A stretch of DNA of 37,349 bases from NCBI GenBank assembly GCA_937944245.1, contig CALDYY010000046.1, positions 1-37,349 of the forward strand, written 5' to 3'. Every line of letters begins with the position of its first letter. The stretch's first letter is position 1. Below, one piece after another: positions 1 through 10,916 of this stretch. Position numbers and translations under genes: made by a program. The notes under the pieces are model-generated. The model was not told the DNA's origin. It was given only the letters and a program-made list of their open reading frames with translations, and ran no database searches. The DNA is from an uncultured Saprospiraceae bacterium (GTDB taxonomy: Bacteria > Bacteroidota > Bacteroidia > Chitinophagales > Saprospiraceae).

Positions 1-133
1 AAAAAGAATACAAATTAATATTAGTGAACAAACGTAACAAAATCTCTACATTCGTTTAAAAAGAAATTCCTTAAGTTTTTTGGAATGCTTGCTAAGAATA
101 TGGTACTTCGCTACGGAATAAAAACAAAATTAA

Positions 134-1852
134 ATGAAGTATTATCAAAAAATTGCCTTAGATTCTATTTTCCTTTTGACCCTATTATTTACCAATACTG
201 GCTATGCTCAACAAATTTATTTTCCTGAGCGTGGACTTTGGCAAGAAAAACCTGCTTATCAGTTAGGATTTAGTGAAAGCAAAATAAAGACTGCTATTGA
301 TTTTGCTCAGCAAAACGAATATAGTGGCGAACGTGATTTGCGTGTTGCCATCTTAAAAGGATATGCGCAAGAGCCTTTTCACGAAATTACTGGACCGACA
401 AAAAAACGAGGCGCACCTGCGGGTGTTATCATAAAAAATGGCTACATTATTGCCAAATGGGGCGATGTAGAACGCGTGGACATGACTTTTAGCGTCACCA
501 AAAGTTTTCTTTCCACAATAGCAGGATTAGCACAAGATGAAGGCTTACTCGATGTGGAAGATAAGGTAAAGGACTACATATGGGACGGTACATTTGCAGG
601 TGCACACAACAGTAAAATTAAGTGGTCGCATTTACTTTATCAGTCTTCTGATTGGCAGGGAACGCTCTTTGGCATGGAGGATTGGGCAGACCGACCACCC
701 AAGCAAGGCGACCTCGACGATTGGAAATACCGCACACTTAATGAACCAGGCACAATATATGAGTACAACGATGTACGTGTAAATCTATTGGCGTATTCAC
801 TTTTACACGTTTGGCGAAAACCGCTACCTGTTGTGTTGAAAGAAAAAATAATGGACAAAATAGGGGCTTCCTCAACTTGGCGTTGGTTTGGTGCTGATAA
901 CGCTTATGTAAATGTAGATGGTCAGCAGGTACAGTCTGTAACGGGTGGCGGTCATTCAGGGGGAGGCATTTTCATTAACACGCTCGACATGGCGCGCTTT
1001 GGTTTGCTATTTCAACAAAACGGCAAGTGGAAAGCGCAGCAACTCCTTTCAGAAGAATGGATACAACGAATACGACAACCCTCTAAAGCTAACCTTAGCT
1101 ATGGCTATCTTTGGTGGCTCAACAATAAAGCAGGCAACCAATATATGGAAGGCGTTCCCGATAATTTGTACTACGCTGCTGGTTTTGGGGGTAATTTTAT
1201 TGCTATTGATCCAACCAACGATTTAGTTATTGTTACACGTTGGCTAGAACCCAACAAATTGGCTGACTTTTTGCGTTTAGTTGTTGCTGCCAAAGATGAA
1301 AAAGCTACAAAAGAGTCTGTTTCGCTCTTTAATGGCAAAGATTTAAGGGGTTGGAAAATACATGGCACAGAAAAATGGTATGTCAAGGATGGGCTATTAG
1401 TCTGTGAAAGCGGAGCAGACAAAGGCTATGGCTATTTGGCAACCGAAAAATCCTTCAAAAATTTTGACCTTACCTTAGAGTTTAAGCAAGAAGCAAATGG
1501 CAACAGTGGTGTATTCTTCCGCTCCTCTTTAGAAGGCACAAAAATCACAGGTTGGCAGGCTGAAGTTGCGCCACCAAGAAACAATACAGGTGGCATTTAT
1601 GAATCCTATGGCAGGGGTTGGCTCATTCAACCTAAACCTAGTTTGGACAAGGCTTTAAAAATGGGCGAATGGAACACCATGCGCGTTCGCGTAATTGATG
1701 ATGAAGTAACTACTTGGCTCAATGGCGTAGAAATGATTCACTTAAAAGATGAAAAAATAGGACAAGCCACTGGACAAATTGCCTTGCAAATACATGATGG
1801 AGGCGGTATCAAAGTCAACTGGCGCAACATTAAAATCATTACTTTGGACTAA
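134..1852 (+). CDS. Secreted beta-lactamase-family serine hydrolase fused to a DUF1080 domain
   Basis: The 572-residue product starts with a signal peptide (about residues 1-25, ending GYAQQ). Residues 95-385 form a class C beta-lactamase/esterase-type serine hydrolase. The nucleophile motif is S120-V-T-K123, a YND motif sits at 211-213 where the family has YxN, and H274-S-G-G277 replaces the KTG box. Residues about 397-572 form a DUF1080 / 3-keto-disaccharide hydrolase domain (begins SLFNGKDLRGWK), a concanavalin-like sandwich usually found in secreted carbohydrate-active proteins. The protein should act in the periplasm or outside the cell on an ester, amide or glycan-linked substrate; the actual substrate cannot be read. 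Glycerol kinase begins 15 bases after the stop, so the two are probably cotranscribed. The fold calls are firm, the role is open. Confidence 0.88.
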   Translation: MKYYQKIALDSIFLLTLLFTNTGYAQQIYFPERGLWQEKPAYQLGFSESKIKTAIDFAQQNEYSGERDLRVAILKGYAQEPFHEITGPTKKRGAPAGVIIKNGYIIAKWGDVERVDMTFSVTKSFLSTIAGLAQDEGLLDVEDKVKDYIWDGTFAGAHNSKIKWSHLLYQSSDWQGTLFGMEDWADRPPKQGDLDDWKYRTLNEPGTIYEYNDVRVNLLAYSLLHVWRKPLPVVLKEKIMDKIGASSTWRWFGADNAYVNVDGQQVQSVTGGGHSGGGIFINTLDMARFGLLFQQNGKWKAQQLLSEEWIQRIRQPSKANLSYGYLWWLNNKAGNQYMEGVPDNLYYAAGFGGNFIAIDPTNDLVIVTRWLEPNKLADFLRLVVAAKDEKATKESVSLFNGKDLRGWKIHGTEKWYVKDGLLVCESGADKGYGYLATEKSFKNFDLTLEFKQEANGNSGVFFRSSLEGTKITGWQAEVAPPRNNTGGIYESYGRGWLIQPKPSLDKALKMGEWNTMRVRVIDDEVTTWLNGVEMIHLKDEKIGQATGQIALQIHDGGGIKVNWRNIKIITLD

Positions 1853-3358
<1,506 letters not shown>

Positions 3359-3495
3359 GATGAATTTGCTAAATTTTTTTACTTTAAGTAACTGGTAATT
3401 AGTTTAAAGTATGCTAATAAATAGTTCAATGCTTTATTGATACGCCTTAATCTTCATTAAAATTGACATTAAGACGTAAAATGTGAAAGCAATAA

Positions 3496-3526
3496 TTTAT
3501 TATCGTAAGCAATTCTACTATATTTG
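3496..3526 (+). promoter_or_regulatory. Candidate Bacteroidota promoter for the GCS2-CBS gene
   Basis: TATATTTG at 3519-3526 fits the -7 consensus TAnnTTTG exactly. TTTA at 3496-3499, 19 bases upstream, matches the -33 TTTG in three of four bases. The start codon is about 60 bases downstream. Assigned by pattern only. Confidence 0.5.
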
Positions 3527-3585
3527 ATGTGAAATAATTGTAAAATCGGAATTTTCTTTTAGTAAAGAACACCATCAATTAAAAT

Positions 3586-5499
3586 ATGGGCGAGCAACAA
3601 GTATCTATCGTGAAGTCTGACGTGCAAATGCAGCACTTTGTCCGCCAACTGCTCAACGATTTGCAGGCGTTTGAATATATGTTGGATAACGATTGGTTCG
3701 AATCGGGCATCACTAAAATTGGTGCAGAGCAAGAAATGTGTATTGTTGATAGCGGTACATTCAAACCAGCGCCTATTGCTATGCAAGTGCTAGAAGAACT
3801 TGGGCACTATCCTTGGCTAGAAACGGAGCTTGCCAAATTTAATTTGGAAACCAACCTCACACCGCGACTATTTGAGCAAGATGCACTGCGAAAAATGGAG
3901 GAAGAGGCACTTTATACACAGCAAATCATCAGAACGCATTTAAAGAAGTTTGATGCTAAAATCATACTTACTGGTATCTTGCCCACATTGCGCAAATTTG
4001 ATTTGGAAATACACAATTTAACCCCTAAGCCTAGATATTTTGCGCTTATTGATGCTATCAATAACCAACTTAGCAAAAGTGCCTACGAATTGCATTTGGA
4101 AGGTATTGACGAATTGCATATCAACCATAACTCACCACTCTTGGAAGCCTGCAACACCAGCTTTCAAGTACATTTACAAGTAAGTCCTCATAATTTTGTA
4201 CAATATTACAACATCGCTCAAGCATTGGCTGCTCCAGTAATGGCGATTGCTGCCAATTCTCCGCTTGTGTTTGGTCGCCGATTATGGCACGAAAGTCGAA
4301 TCGCACTCTTTCAGCAATCATTAGATACGCGAAAAACTAATAATCACCTTCGAGAAAGTAGTCCAAGAGTACAGTTTGGAAAAAACTGGCTTAATGAATC
4401 TATTTTAGAAATTCATAAAGAAGACATTGCTCGATTTAGGGTGCTACTGGCTACGGAAATTGAAGAAAATTCGCTTGAATCCATTGCACAAAATAAAGTA
4501 CCTCGCTTGCGTGCTTTACAAGTGTTCAATTCAACCATTTATAGATGGAATCGCCCTTGTTATGGCATTAGTCCTAGTGGGAAACCGCACTTGCGCATTG
4601 AAAACCGAGTGTTACCAGCGGGACCAACCATAGTAGATGAAATGGCAAATGCTGCTTTTTGGCTAGGGACGATGATTGGTTTAGCAGATGAAATTCAAGA
4701 TATTCGCAAAGCTGTTTCTTTTGATGATGTGCAGGATAATTTTTTAAAAAGTGCTAAATTCGGTATAGATTCGAGTTTTAACTGGATTGGCGACCGAAAA
4801 ATTGGGGCTTGTGATTTGATTATCAATGAGTTACTACCGATAGCGAAAAAAGGATTACAAAACCAACATATTCAACAAGAAGACATTGACCGTTACTTGG
4901 GCATCATAGAAGAGCGTGCTAAACACCATATGAATGGTGCACGCTGGCAATTACGCGCTTTTACGAACTTGCGCAAGCAAGTAACGCAAGACGAAGCAGT
5001 ATCTATTTTAACAGCTTCCATCATTAAAAATCAAGAAAAAGAAATTCCTGTTCACCTTTGGACAAATCCAGAAATAGAAGACTTAGAAAAGTATGAACCT
5101 TCCAAATTAAAAGTGGTAGAGTTCATGCGAACAGATTTATTTACCGTTCAAAAAGATGATATTATTGAGTTGGTGGCAGAGTTAATGGACTGGCATAACA
5201 TTCGATATATGCCTGTCGAGGATAAAGAAGGAAATTTGAGTGGATTGGTAAGCTCACAACAACTCATCAAATATTTTGCTAGAAAAGCAGAGGGTCCAGA
5301 AATTATGGTAAAGGATATTATGATAACTCATCCAATTACTGTTGAACCTGAAACGACAATTATCGAAGCAATGGAATTAATGAGGGAAAACAATATTGGC
5401 TGTTTACCTGTCATTCAAAATGGAGAATTGATTGGTTTAATAGAAGAATTAGATTTCTTGAAAGTAACTGTTCGGTTGATTAACCGCTTGGAACGATAG
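3586..5499 (+). CDS. Glutamate-cysteine ligase-like (GCS2) protein with two C-terminal CBS domains
   Basis: The 637-residue product has two parts. Residues about 25-480 resemble carboxylate-amine ligases of the glutamate-cysteine ligase GCS2 family, with the metal/ATP-site motif KIGAEQEMCIVD at 44-55 and a late RIENRVLPAGPT motif that fits the family core. Residues 508-568 and 574-632 are a tandem CBS pair (VVEFMRTDLFTV and VKDIMITHPITV), which in other proteins binds adenosine nucleotides and controls activity. A nucleotide-gated amino-acid ligase is therefore the natural reading; whether it makes gamma-glutamylcysteine or another gamma-glutamyl product is not visible. It stands apart from the gene upstream by 227 bases, and a membrane-protein gene follows after 65 bases. 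ATG start, no clear ribosome binding site. Confidence 0.85.
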   Translation: MGEQQVSIVKSDVQMQHFVRQLLNDLQAFEYMLDNDWFESGITKIGAEQEMCIVDSGTFKPAPIAMQVLEELGHYPWLETELAKFNLETNLTPRLFEQDALRKMEEEALYTQQIIRTHLKKFDAKIILTGILPTLRKFDLEIHNLTPKPRYFALIDAINNQLSKSAYELHLEGIDELHINHNSPLLEACNTSFQVHLQVSPHNFVQYYNIAQALAAPVMAIAANSPLVFGRRLWHESRIALFQQSLDTRKTNNHLRESSPRVQFGKNWLNESILEIHKEDIARFRVLLATEIEENSLESIAQNKVPRLRALQVFNSTIYRWNRPCYGISPSGKPHLRIENRVLPAGPTIVDEMANAAFWLGTMIGLADEIQDIRKAVSFDDVQDNFLKSAKFGIDSSFNWIGDRKIGACDLIINELLPIAKKGLQNQHIQQEDIDRYLGIIEERAKHHMNGARWQLRAFTNLRKQVTQDEAVSILTASIIKNQEKEIPVHLWTNPEIEDLEKYEPSKLKVVEFMRTDLFTVQKDDIIELVAELMDWHNIRYMPVEDKEGNLSGLVSSQQLIKYFARKAEGPEIMVKDIMITHPITVEPETTIIEAMELMRENNIGCLPVIQNGELIGLIEELDFLKVTVRLINRLER

Positions 5500-5564
5500 G
5501 AATTGGGTGTTAAATCGAATATTAGAAATGAGATAATTTTTTAATGAAATAATAAAAGATAGCT

Positions 5565-6230
5565 GTGCCAAAAATTTTAGCGCAAATACTTACCGTTTTT
5601 TTTCATCCTTTGCTTATTGCAACGTATATGCTCGTGCTACTACTACTTCTAAACCCTTATTTATTTGGTGTCGGAAATATTGCAGGTCAATTTTCCCTTA
5701 TCATGATTCTTTTTTTTAGCACTTTTTTCATGCCTATGGTTATGATATTGATGTTGAAGCAACTTGATTTTATTTCTTCCCTAAAATTAGAAAATAGAGA
5801 AGAGCGCATTGCCCCATTCATTTTTGCTGGCTTTTTCTATATTTCAATGACTGTATTTTTTATGTATCATCATCCTGACATACCGAATGCTTTTTCTGCC
5901 TTTCTCCTAGGAGCTACTATTGCCTTATTTGCTAGTTTCTTGCTTAATCTTTTCATTCCTATAAGCACTCATGCAGTGGGAATGGGCGCATTACTCGCAA
6001 TGGTATTTGTCACAATTTGGCAGTTCAGTCATGGCTTAGTCTTTATTAATCTCGGAAGTTGGGGAGTAATACAAATTAATGCTATTATTATCTTTATACT
6101 GATTTCGCTATTGACTGGTCTAGTAGGAAGTGCAAGAATGCAACTTCGCCATTACACACTACAAGAAATGTACGGTAGCTATCTCATAGGCTTTTTTGCA
6201 CAAATTGTTGCATTAAGAATATTATTCTGA
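5565..6230 (+). CDS. PAP2-like integral membrane protein, divergent
   Basis: The 221-residue protein is almost entirely hydrophobic, with six or seven predicted membrane segments. Three short polar patches echo the phosphatidic acid phosphatase (PAP2) signature: NREERIAPF at 77-85 where the family has a Lys/Arg-to-Arg-Pro motif, PISTHAVG at 132-139 in place of PSGH, and SAR191 then LRH196 in place of SRx5H. The order and spacing fit PAP2 but several catalytic positions differ, so it may be a divergent lipid phosphatase or a non-enzymatic relative. The GTG start at 5565 is the only usable one, because TAA lies in frame at 5553-5555 and no ATG precedes the first membrane segment. It follows the GCS2-CBS gene on the same strand. 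Confidence 0.65.
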   Translation: MPKILAQILTVFFHPLLIATYMLVLLLLLNPYLFGVGNIAGQFSLIMILFFSTFFMPMVMILMLKQLDFISSLKLENREERIAPFIFAGFFYISMTVFFMYHHPDIPNAFSAFLLGATIALFASFLLNLFIPISTHAVGMGALLAMVFVTIWQFSHGLVFINLGSWGVIQINAIIIFILISLLTGLVGSARMQLRHYTLQEMYGSYLIGFFAQIVALRILF

Positions 6231-6573
6231 TTTTCTACTAACCTTTTTTTTACAGCTTACCTGTTCAATGACTCAAATTATTGTAGAGATTAGGAAGTCA
6301 TAAACAGCTCATTAACAAATAGTTAAGTAAAAAAGATGGTAAATAAAAGCAAAATAGCGGTGGACTTGAAACAAAAAACAGTCTATTGAAGGAAAAAAAA
6401 AGGCCATAGATTTGTGCTAGACACTTGTAGATAGAAAACACTAGACACAGACTATGACCCAAACACCTACTTTATTGACACTAGTTATGCTCTTTCATTG
6501 GCATTTGCACCTTACATAGATTGTGACGTGAGTTGCTTCTTAATAGTTCCTTTCATATAATTTACAAATATAC
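6231..6573. other. Intergenic region without recognised gene
   Basis: The gap between the PAP2-like gene and the HMG-CoA reductase terminator is A+T-rich. The longest ATG-initiated reading frame noticed is 21 codons (6453-6518) and has no supporting feature. No RNA gene, repeat or clear promoter was seen. Confidence 0.5.
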
Positions 6574-6623
6574 AAAAAACTATTTTATTCGCAATAAATA
6601 ATCTTAACTTTTGTGAATAAAAT
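6574..6623 (-). terminator. Intrinsic terminator downstream of HMG-CoA reductase
   Basis: The arms 6582-6594 and 6611-6623 form a 13-base inverted repeat with one mismatch and a 16-base loop. On the minus strand the hairpin is followed by AG and six T (plus-strand A run at 6574-6579). It lies 85 bases past the reductase stop codon. Confidence 0.55.
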
Positions 6624-6707
6624 TGCCAAATTTTGTGGTTCTCTAGTTTTCAATTTTTGTCCTTTCTTGTTTCGTTAGAAATACAACTATACTACAAAAA
6701 TACCAGT

Positions 6708-8057
6708 TTATTGATGCTTGTTAGTACGAAAAGATTCCAAAAAGTTGCGTACTTCATTAAAAGAAACCACTTTATCAGCAAAGTAAGCTTCAGTAACCTC
6801 TCTTTCGCCATTACGCGCATTGAGATGATGTAAGATATTTTTTAGGTGCATTTTCATGTGTCCTTGTTGTATCCCTGTGGTAATTAGCGATTTGATAGCT
6901 GCAAAATTCTGAGCTAAACCCACTGTTGCAACGATTTCCATTAGTTGTATTGCACTTGGATTACCTAATATTTCGAGTGCGCGTCGGGCTAAGGGATGTA
7001 GATTAGTCAAGCCGCCTACTGTACCCAAAGCCATAGGTATTTCCAACCAAAATTTAAAATTGCCATCCTCTAAAGTACAGTAACTCAGACTTTTATATTG
7101 ACCACTTTGTGCTGCATGGGTATGTCCACAGGCTTCTACTGCCCTAAAGTCGTTTCCAGTAGCCAACACTACTGCATCTATACCATTAAAAATACCTTTG
7201 TTATGGGTACAGGCACGATACGGATCTACATGAGCAATACGCACTGCCGTATGAAATTTTTGCGCAAAACTAAAGGCATCATTGCGAGGACAGATACCTT
7301 CTAATTCAGTAATCGGACATTCCACCCAAGCACGAACAAGACATTCTGGCGTATAATTTGACAAGATAGCCATGATAATGCTCAGTGGTTGCTGTTGCAA
7401 TTCTTTTTGCTGGCTAAAAAATTGAAGTAGGGTCTTAGAAAACTGCTCCAACACAGAATTAATAAAGTTCGCGCCCATGGAATCGCAAGTTTCAAAAGTT
7501 ACTTTGAGTTGGTAGTAATGCGGTTCGAGATGTGTTAGGTCTAGTAATTCAATCTCTTTTATTCCGCCCCCTCTAGCTTCCATCCGCTCTGTGATTGAAG
7601 CAGCTTCCTGACGCAAAGTTTGCTTCAGCAACTGCTCAAAAGGTAGCAACTGCACTATTGAGCCTTCCCACGTGAAGTGCACTTGCCCAACTTTAACAGT
7701 AGAAACAACTTCCGCATGAAATCCACCGCGCTCCATCCATGTTTTAGCAGCACTAGCAGCGGCCGCCACTACGGAACTTTCCTCAATAACCATAGGAATA
7801 GCATAGGTTCTGCCATTAATAACAAAGTTAGGTGCAATCCCAAAAGGCATAGGGAAATTTGTTAGTGTATTTTCACTAAATCCATCAAGTATTTCTTGTT
7901 GGGCAGCATCAGGATGCCAATACTTTTTCCATTCTTCGATGGCTTTCTTTGGGTCGCTTAAAAATTGATTGGCTACCCATTCCATTTTTTGGATTTTGGT
8001 CAACTTAGAAAATCCTGTTATGATTTTCATTGGTGCTGTTGCTATTTTTCTTATCAT
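6708..8057 (-). CDS. mvaA: Hydroxymethylglutaryl-CoA reductase, class II
   Basis: This 449-residue protein catalyses interconversion of HMG-CoA and mevalonate with NAD(P)H. The class II residues known from the Pseudomonas mevalonii enzyme are in place: E62 in SENTL, K287 in THNKGIFNG, D303 in TGNDFRAVEA and H400 in QQGHMKMHL. The Lys-to-Asp spacing of 16 equals that of the reference enzyme. Other signatures are EESSVVAAA (92-100) and CDSMGANF (191-198). Class II enzymes are often labelled degradative, but the upstream neighbour on the same strand is IPP isomerase (146 bases away), so a biosynthetic role in isoprenoid precursor supply is more likely. Mevalonate kinase and later enzymes are not in the window. 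A terminator follows at 6574-6623. Confidence 0.95.
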   Translation of the reverse strand: MIRKIATAPMKIITGFSKLTKIQKMEWVANQFLSDPKKAIEEWKKYWHPDAAQQEILDGFSENTLTNFPMPFGIAPNFVINGRTYAIPMVIEESSVVAAAASAAKTWMERGGFHAEVVSTVKVGQVHFTWEGSIVQLLPFEQLLKQTLRQEAASITERMEARGGGIKEIELLDLTHLEPHYYQLKVTFETCDSMGANFINSVLEQFSKTLLQFFSQQKELQQQPLSIIMAILSNYTPECLVRAWVECPITELEGICPRNDAFSFAQKFHTAVRIAHVDPYRACTHNKGIFNGIDAVVLATGNDFRAVEACGHTHAAQSGQYKSLSYCTLEDGNFKFWLEIPMALGTVGGLTNLHPLARRALEILGNPSAIQLMEIVATVGLAQNFAAIKSLITTGIQQGHMKMHLKNILHHLNARNGEREVTEAYFADKVVSFNEVRNFLESFRTNKHQ

Positions 8058-8203
8058 GCTATGATTTGCTGTTCACACTCGACGTACACAAAACATTTAT
8101 TGATTTGTACAATATTGGTTTATAAATAATAGATAGGCAAAAATGTTGAAATTTGCAATTTGATTATTTTGTTTATTGAACTGAACGCAGGTCAAAATGG
8201 AGT

Positions 8204-9241
8204 TTATCTTACGTTTAAAAAAGCATTTGCCAATTCTAATCCCTTTATTTGAGCGCTAATGTACTGAAATAAAGTGTCATAATCACCTCTTGCATGTTTA
8301 AGGAAAGCGGATGCTTGTCCATAAATAGAATTGAGTTGTAATTTCTGCATCAGATAGTACCCGTCCATGAAGTTCTGTATGCCTCCAGATATAATAATTT
8401 GTCGGCAAAGAACCTTATCCCCTAGCATTTGTAAAATGTGGTTGGTCATATCTACCATTTCTGCTGCACTGTGCCCAATAAGGGCAATTTGTTCATAAAT
8501 AGCTTGCTGTGTATTATCGCTGCGCAACAATTCGAGTTTTGCAAAGTTTGTTCCACCACTAGCCGCAAAATCAATAGCATCAAGTGGAAGTTGTAATAAT
8601 GCCTTCAAACTCTCATACCCCATACCCTGCCCTACTTCTTTGACAATAAGTTTGGTTGAAGTAACTTCTAACAGTCGTTGAATAGTCTCAATAGGTGGGT
8701 ATTTAATTTGGTCGCCTTCCGGTTGAAGCCATTCTTGTAAAGGATTAACATGAATAATCAACCCATCAGCACGCAGTTTATCTAACAAGGCATCAATTCG
8801 CCAGAGTTCATTGGCTTCTAGCAGTTGTTCTAGCTGTGCTATACCCAGATTGGCAAACAACGGCAAGTCGTCCCCTATGATATGTCGAACATCAAAGTCC
8901 TGTATTCTTTCATTACTAAAGAGCAACGCTCTGCAAGAGCCTAAGCCCATACCCATACCAAAGTCGCGACAAGCACGCGCCAAATTATGATTAATTGTAA
9001 GGGCAAGAGCTGTCCCACCCGTCATACTAGACACCCAAATAGGCGCTTTTAATTTTTTTTCTAGGAAGGTTATTGGTGCTAAACTAGCTGGTCTGGGATG
9101 TGCAGCCAATATAGGTTCGTAATAAAAACGATTATCTAGCTGACTCTGTGTAATTTGCGACTGAAACGCAAGTTCAATATGATCCTTCTTACGCTCCTCA
9201 GCGGTTGGATCAGCGTTCTGATAAGGCAATTTATTATTCAA
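8204..9241 (-). CDS. fni: Type 2 isopentenyl-diphosphate delta-isomerase (FMN-dependent)
   Basis: The 345-residue protein interconverts isopentenyl and dimethylallyl diphosphate, using reduced FMN. Family motifs are visible: RKKDHIELA near residue 17, SSMTGGTA near 71, MGLGSCRALL in place of the usual GxGSQRAAL, HVNPLQEWLQPEGD (His, Asn and Gln-Glu of the active site), VKEVGQGM and the phosphate-binding ASGGTNFAKLE. It pairs with the HMG-CoA reductase gene downstream, giving two mevalonate-route steps in one likely transcript. The start is TTG at 9241: a stop lies four codons upstream (TAA, 9251-9253) and no in-frame ATG occurs before the conserved RKKDH motif. A TTG at 9229 is the only close alternative. 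Confidence 0.94.
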   Translation of the reverse strand: MNNKLPYQNADPTAEERKKDHIELAFQSQITQSQLDNRFYYEPILAAHPRPASLAPITFLEKKLKAPIWVSSMTGGTALALTINHNLARACRDFGMGMGLGSCRALLFSNERIQDFDVRHIIGDDLPLFANLGIAQLEQLLEANELWRIDALLDKLRADGLIIHVNPLQEWLQPEGDQIKYPPIETIQRLLEVTSTKLIVKEVGQGMGYESLKALLQLPLDAIDFAASGGTNFAKLELLRSDNTQQAIYEQIALIGHSAAEMVDMTNHILQMLGDKVLCRQIIISGGIQNFMDGYYLMQKLQLNSIYGQASAFLKHARGDYDTLFQYISAQIKGLELANAFLNVR

Positions 9242-9299
9242 ATTTGTAGATTAAGTACAACTTTCCAACACTAAGAATAAAAAATGGTTTTCATTGTTT

Positions 9300-9333
9300 T
9301 TTGCAGAAATCAAAAAAATCGGATATATCTTTG
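9300..9333 (+). promoter_or_regulatory. Candidate promoter for the transglycosylase gene
   Basis: TATCTTTG at 9326-9333 fits the -7 consensus TAnnTTTG. TTTG at 9300-9303 could be the -33 element, although the 22-base spacing is longer than the usual 19-20. It would give a leader of about 120 bases before the ATG at 9459. Confidence 0.4.
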
Positions 9334-9458
9334 AACGAAACAAACGTTAAGGTTTTAGTTTATTGTTCTGGCTTTTGTACATTTGTAATGTTCCAGTAAA
9401 TGATATGTAATATTCACTATAGATACTTAAACCATTGATAGTAAACAACATAAGTTGT

Positions 9459-10898
9459 ATGAGAATTAACACAAGCCTATTTTTGACTACACTATTGAGT
9501 TGCCTTTTTTTGTATTTCACTCCAAATACTAGTCTAGCAAATGATCCTGAATTTGATGAAGTTTCTGTTATCAATCGCATCAAAATAATGTCTTCTGATG
9601 TCGTCCAACCGAGATATACCAGTGTGGTAAAAGGTTATTTAAAGGGTTATACAGTTTGGAATAGGGAAAAATCGGAGCGCATTTTAGGACGTGCTGTACT
9701 TTATTTTCCCATTTTCGAGGAATATCTAAAAAAGTACAATTTACCAGATGACTTAAAATATTTATCAGTACTAGAATCTGCACTAGACCCCAAAGCATTG
9801 TCACGCGCTGGTGCTATTGGACTTTGGCAGTTTATGCCTGAAACAGCTAAAGAAATGGGGCTACAAGTTACTCCTTATGTTGATGAACGACAAGACCCAC
9901 ACAAATCAACTGATGCCGCAATGCGTTATTTGAAGCGACAATACACTCGTTTCGGAAGTTGGGAATTGGCTTTAGCTGCGTACAATGGTGGTTCAGGAAG
10001 GGTAAGTCGTGCCATGAAACGTGCACGTAGTGATAATTTTTGGGTAGTACAACGCTATTTACCTACGGAAACGAGTAATTACATCCCTGCTTTTATCGCC
10101 GCTTGTTACTTAGGTAAGTATTATGATGAGCATAGTATTTCGCCAAGTTATCCCGACTTAGATATCCAAATTACAGAAACCATTACCATCTATAACTACT
10201 TTACTTTCATTAAATTACAATATTTAACAGGTCTTTCGATAGAAGAAATCGAATTACTCAATCCTTGTTATGTCAAAGGGTTTATACCTAGTAATGTACT
10301 AGGCAATCCACTTACTTTACCCAAGCGCGTGATGCCTGTGGTTAAGCAATTTTTAGAAACTAAAGGCATAGACCAAGAACTAGCAGACAGTGCTATGCTT
10401 TCTAAACGCATTGAGCGTTTGGCAGCCTTTGTACCTAATAAAGAAACGTTTTATACCAAGACAATGTACCGTGTTGGGGCAAGTGAAACACCGGCAAAGT
10501 TAGCAGCATCCTTTAATATTTCCCCTCATCTATTAATGGCTTGGAACGGACTAAAATACAATGCCAAGCTAAAAGAAGGTCAGGAGCTACTGATCTATCG
10601 CTGGGACTTACCTGTTGTTGAAGAAGAAGTAATTCCAGTGCGCATGAGTGTAGCCAGATTTGATCAACTACCTACCAAACCTGTCGAAAGAATTGAAGAA
10701 GAAATTCTGCCTCCTAATACCTTCAAAAGAGATAACTATCTCTACTATGTTGTCAAAGCTAAAGAAACATTGTCAGATATTGCTGCCAAATTTAGTGGCA
10801 TTACCGTTTCTGATATTATGATTCTCAACAATTTTAGAGGTACACAAATACCAGAAGCAGGTAGAGAAATAAAAATTAAGAAGATAACAGAACGCTAG
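9459..10898 (+). CDS. MltD-like lytic murein transglycosylase with two LysM domains
   Basis: The 479-residue product has a signal peptide (about residues 1-27) and a lysozyme-like SLT domain (about 80-200). The catalytic glutamate is E106 in SVLESALDPKA, followed by GAIGLWQFMPETA and the AAYNGGSGRV motif. Two LysM peptidoglycan-binding domains lie at the C-terminus (YRVGASETPAKLAASF... and YVVKAKETLSDIAAKF...). It should cleave glycan strands in the periplasm, forming 1,6-anhydro ends. ATG 9459 was chosen because the signal peptide begins there; the frame extends to a TTG at 9435, which would add eight unlikely residues. The gene converges on the lectin-OmpA gene with only 18 bases between stops. 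The mltD symbol is not given because several MltD-like paralogues are usual. Confidence 0.92.
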   Translation: MRINTSLFLTTLLSCLFLYFTPNTSLANDPEFDEVSVINRIKIMSSDVVQPRYTSVVKGYLKGYTVWNREKSERILGRAVLYFPIFEEYLKKYNLPDDLKYLSVLESALDPKALSRAGAIGLWQFMPETAKEMGLQVTPYVDERQDPHKSTDAAMRYLKRQYTRFGSWELALAAYNGGSGRVSRAMKRARSDNFWVVQRYLPTETSNYIPAFIAACYLGKYYDEHSISPSYPDLDIQITETITIYNYFTFIKLQYLTGLSIEEIELLNPCYVKGFIPSNVLGNPLTLPKRVMPVVKQFLETKGIDQELADSAMLSKRIERLAAFVPNKETFYTKTMYRVGASETPAKLAASFNISPHLLMAWNGLKYNAKLKEGQELLIYRWDLPVVEEEVIPVRMSVARFDQLPTKPVERIEEEILPPNTFKRDNYLYYVVKAKETLSDIAAKFSGITVSDIMILNNFRGTQIPEAGREIKIKKITER

Positions 10899-10916
10899 TT
10901 GTAACTCTAGAGCTTT

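Noticed and set aside
3380-3411. Terminator after glycerol kinase (TACTTTAA/TTAAAGTA)
   Set aside because: An eight-base A+T-only hairpin with no T run after it on either strand.
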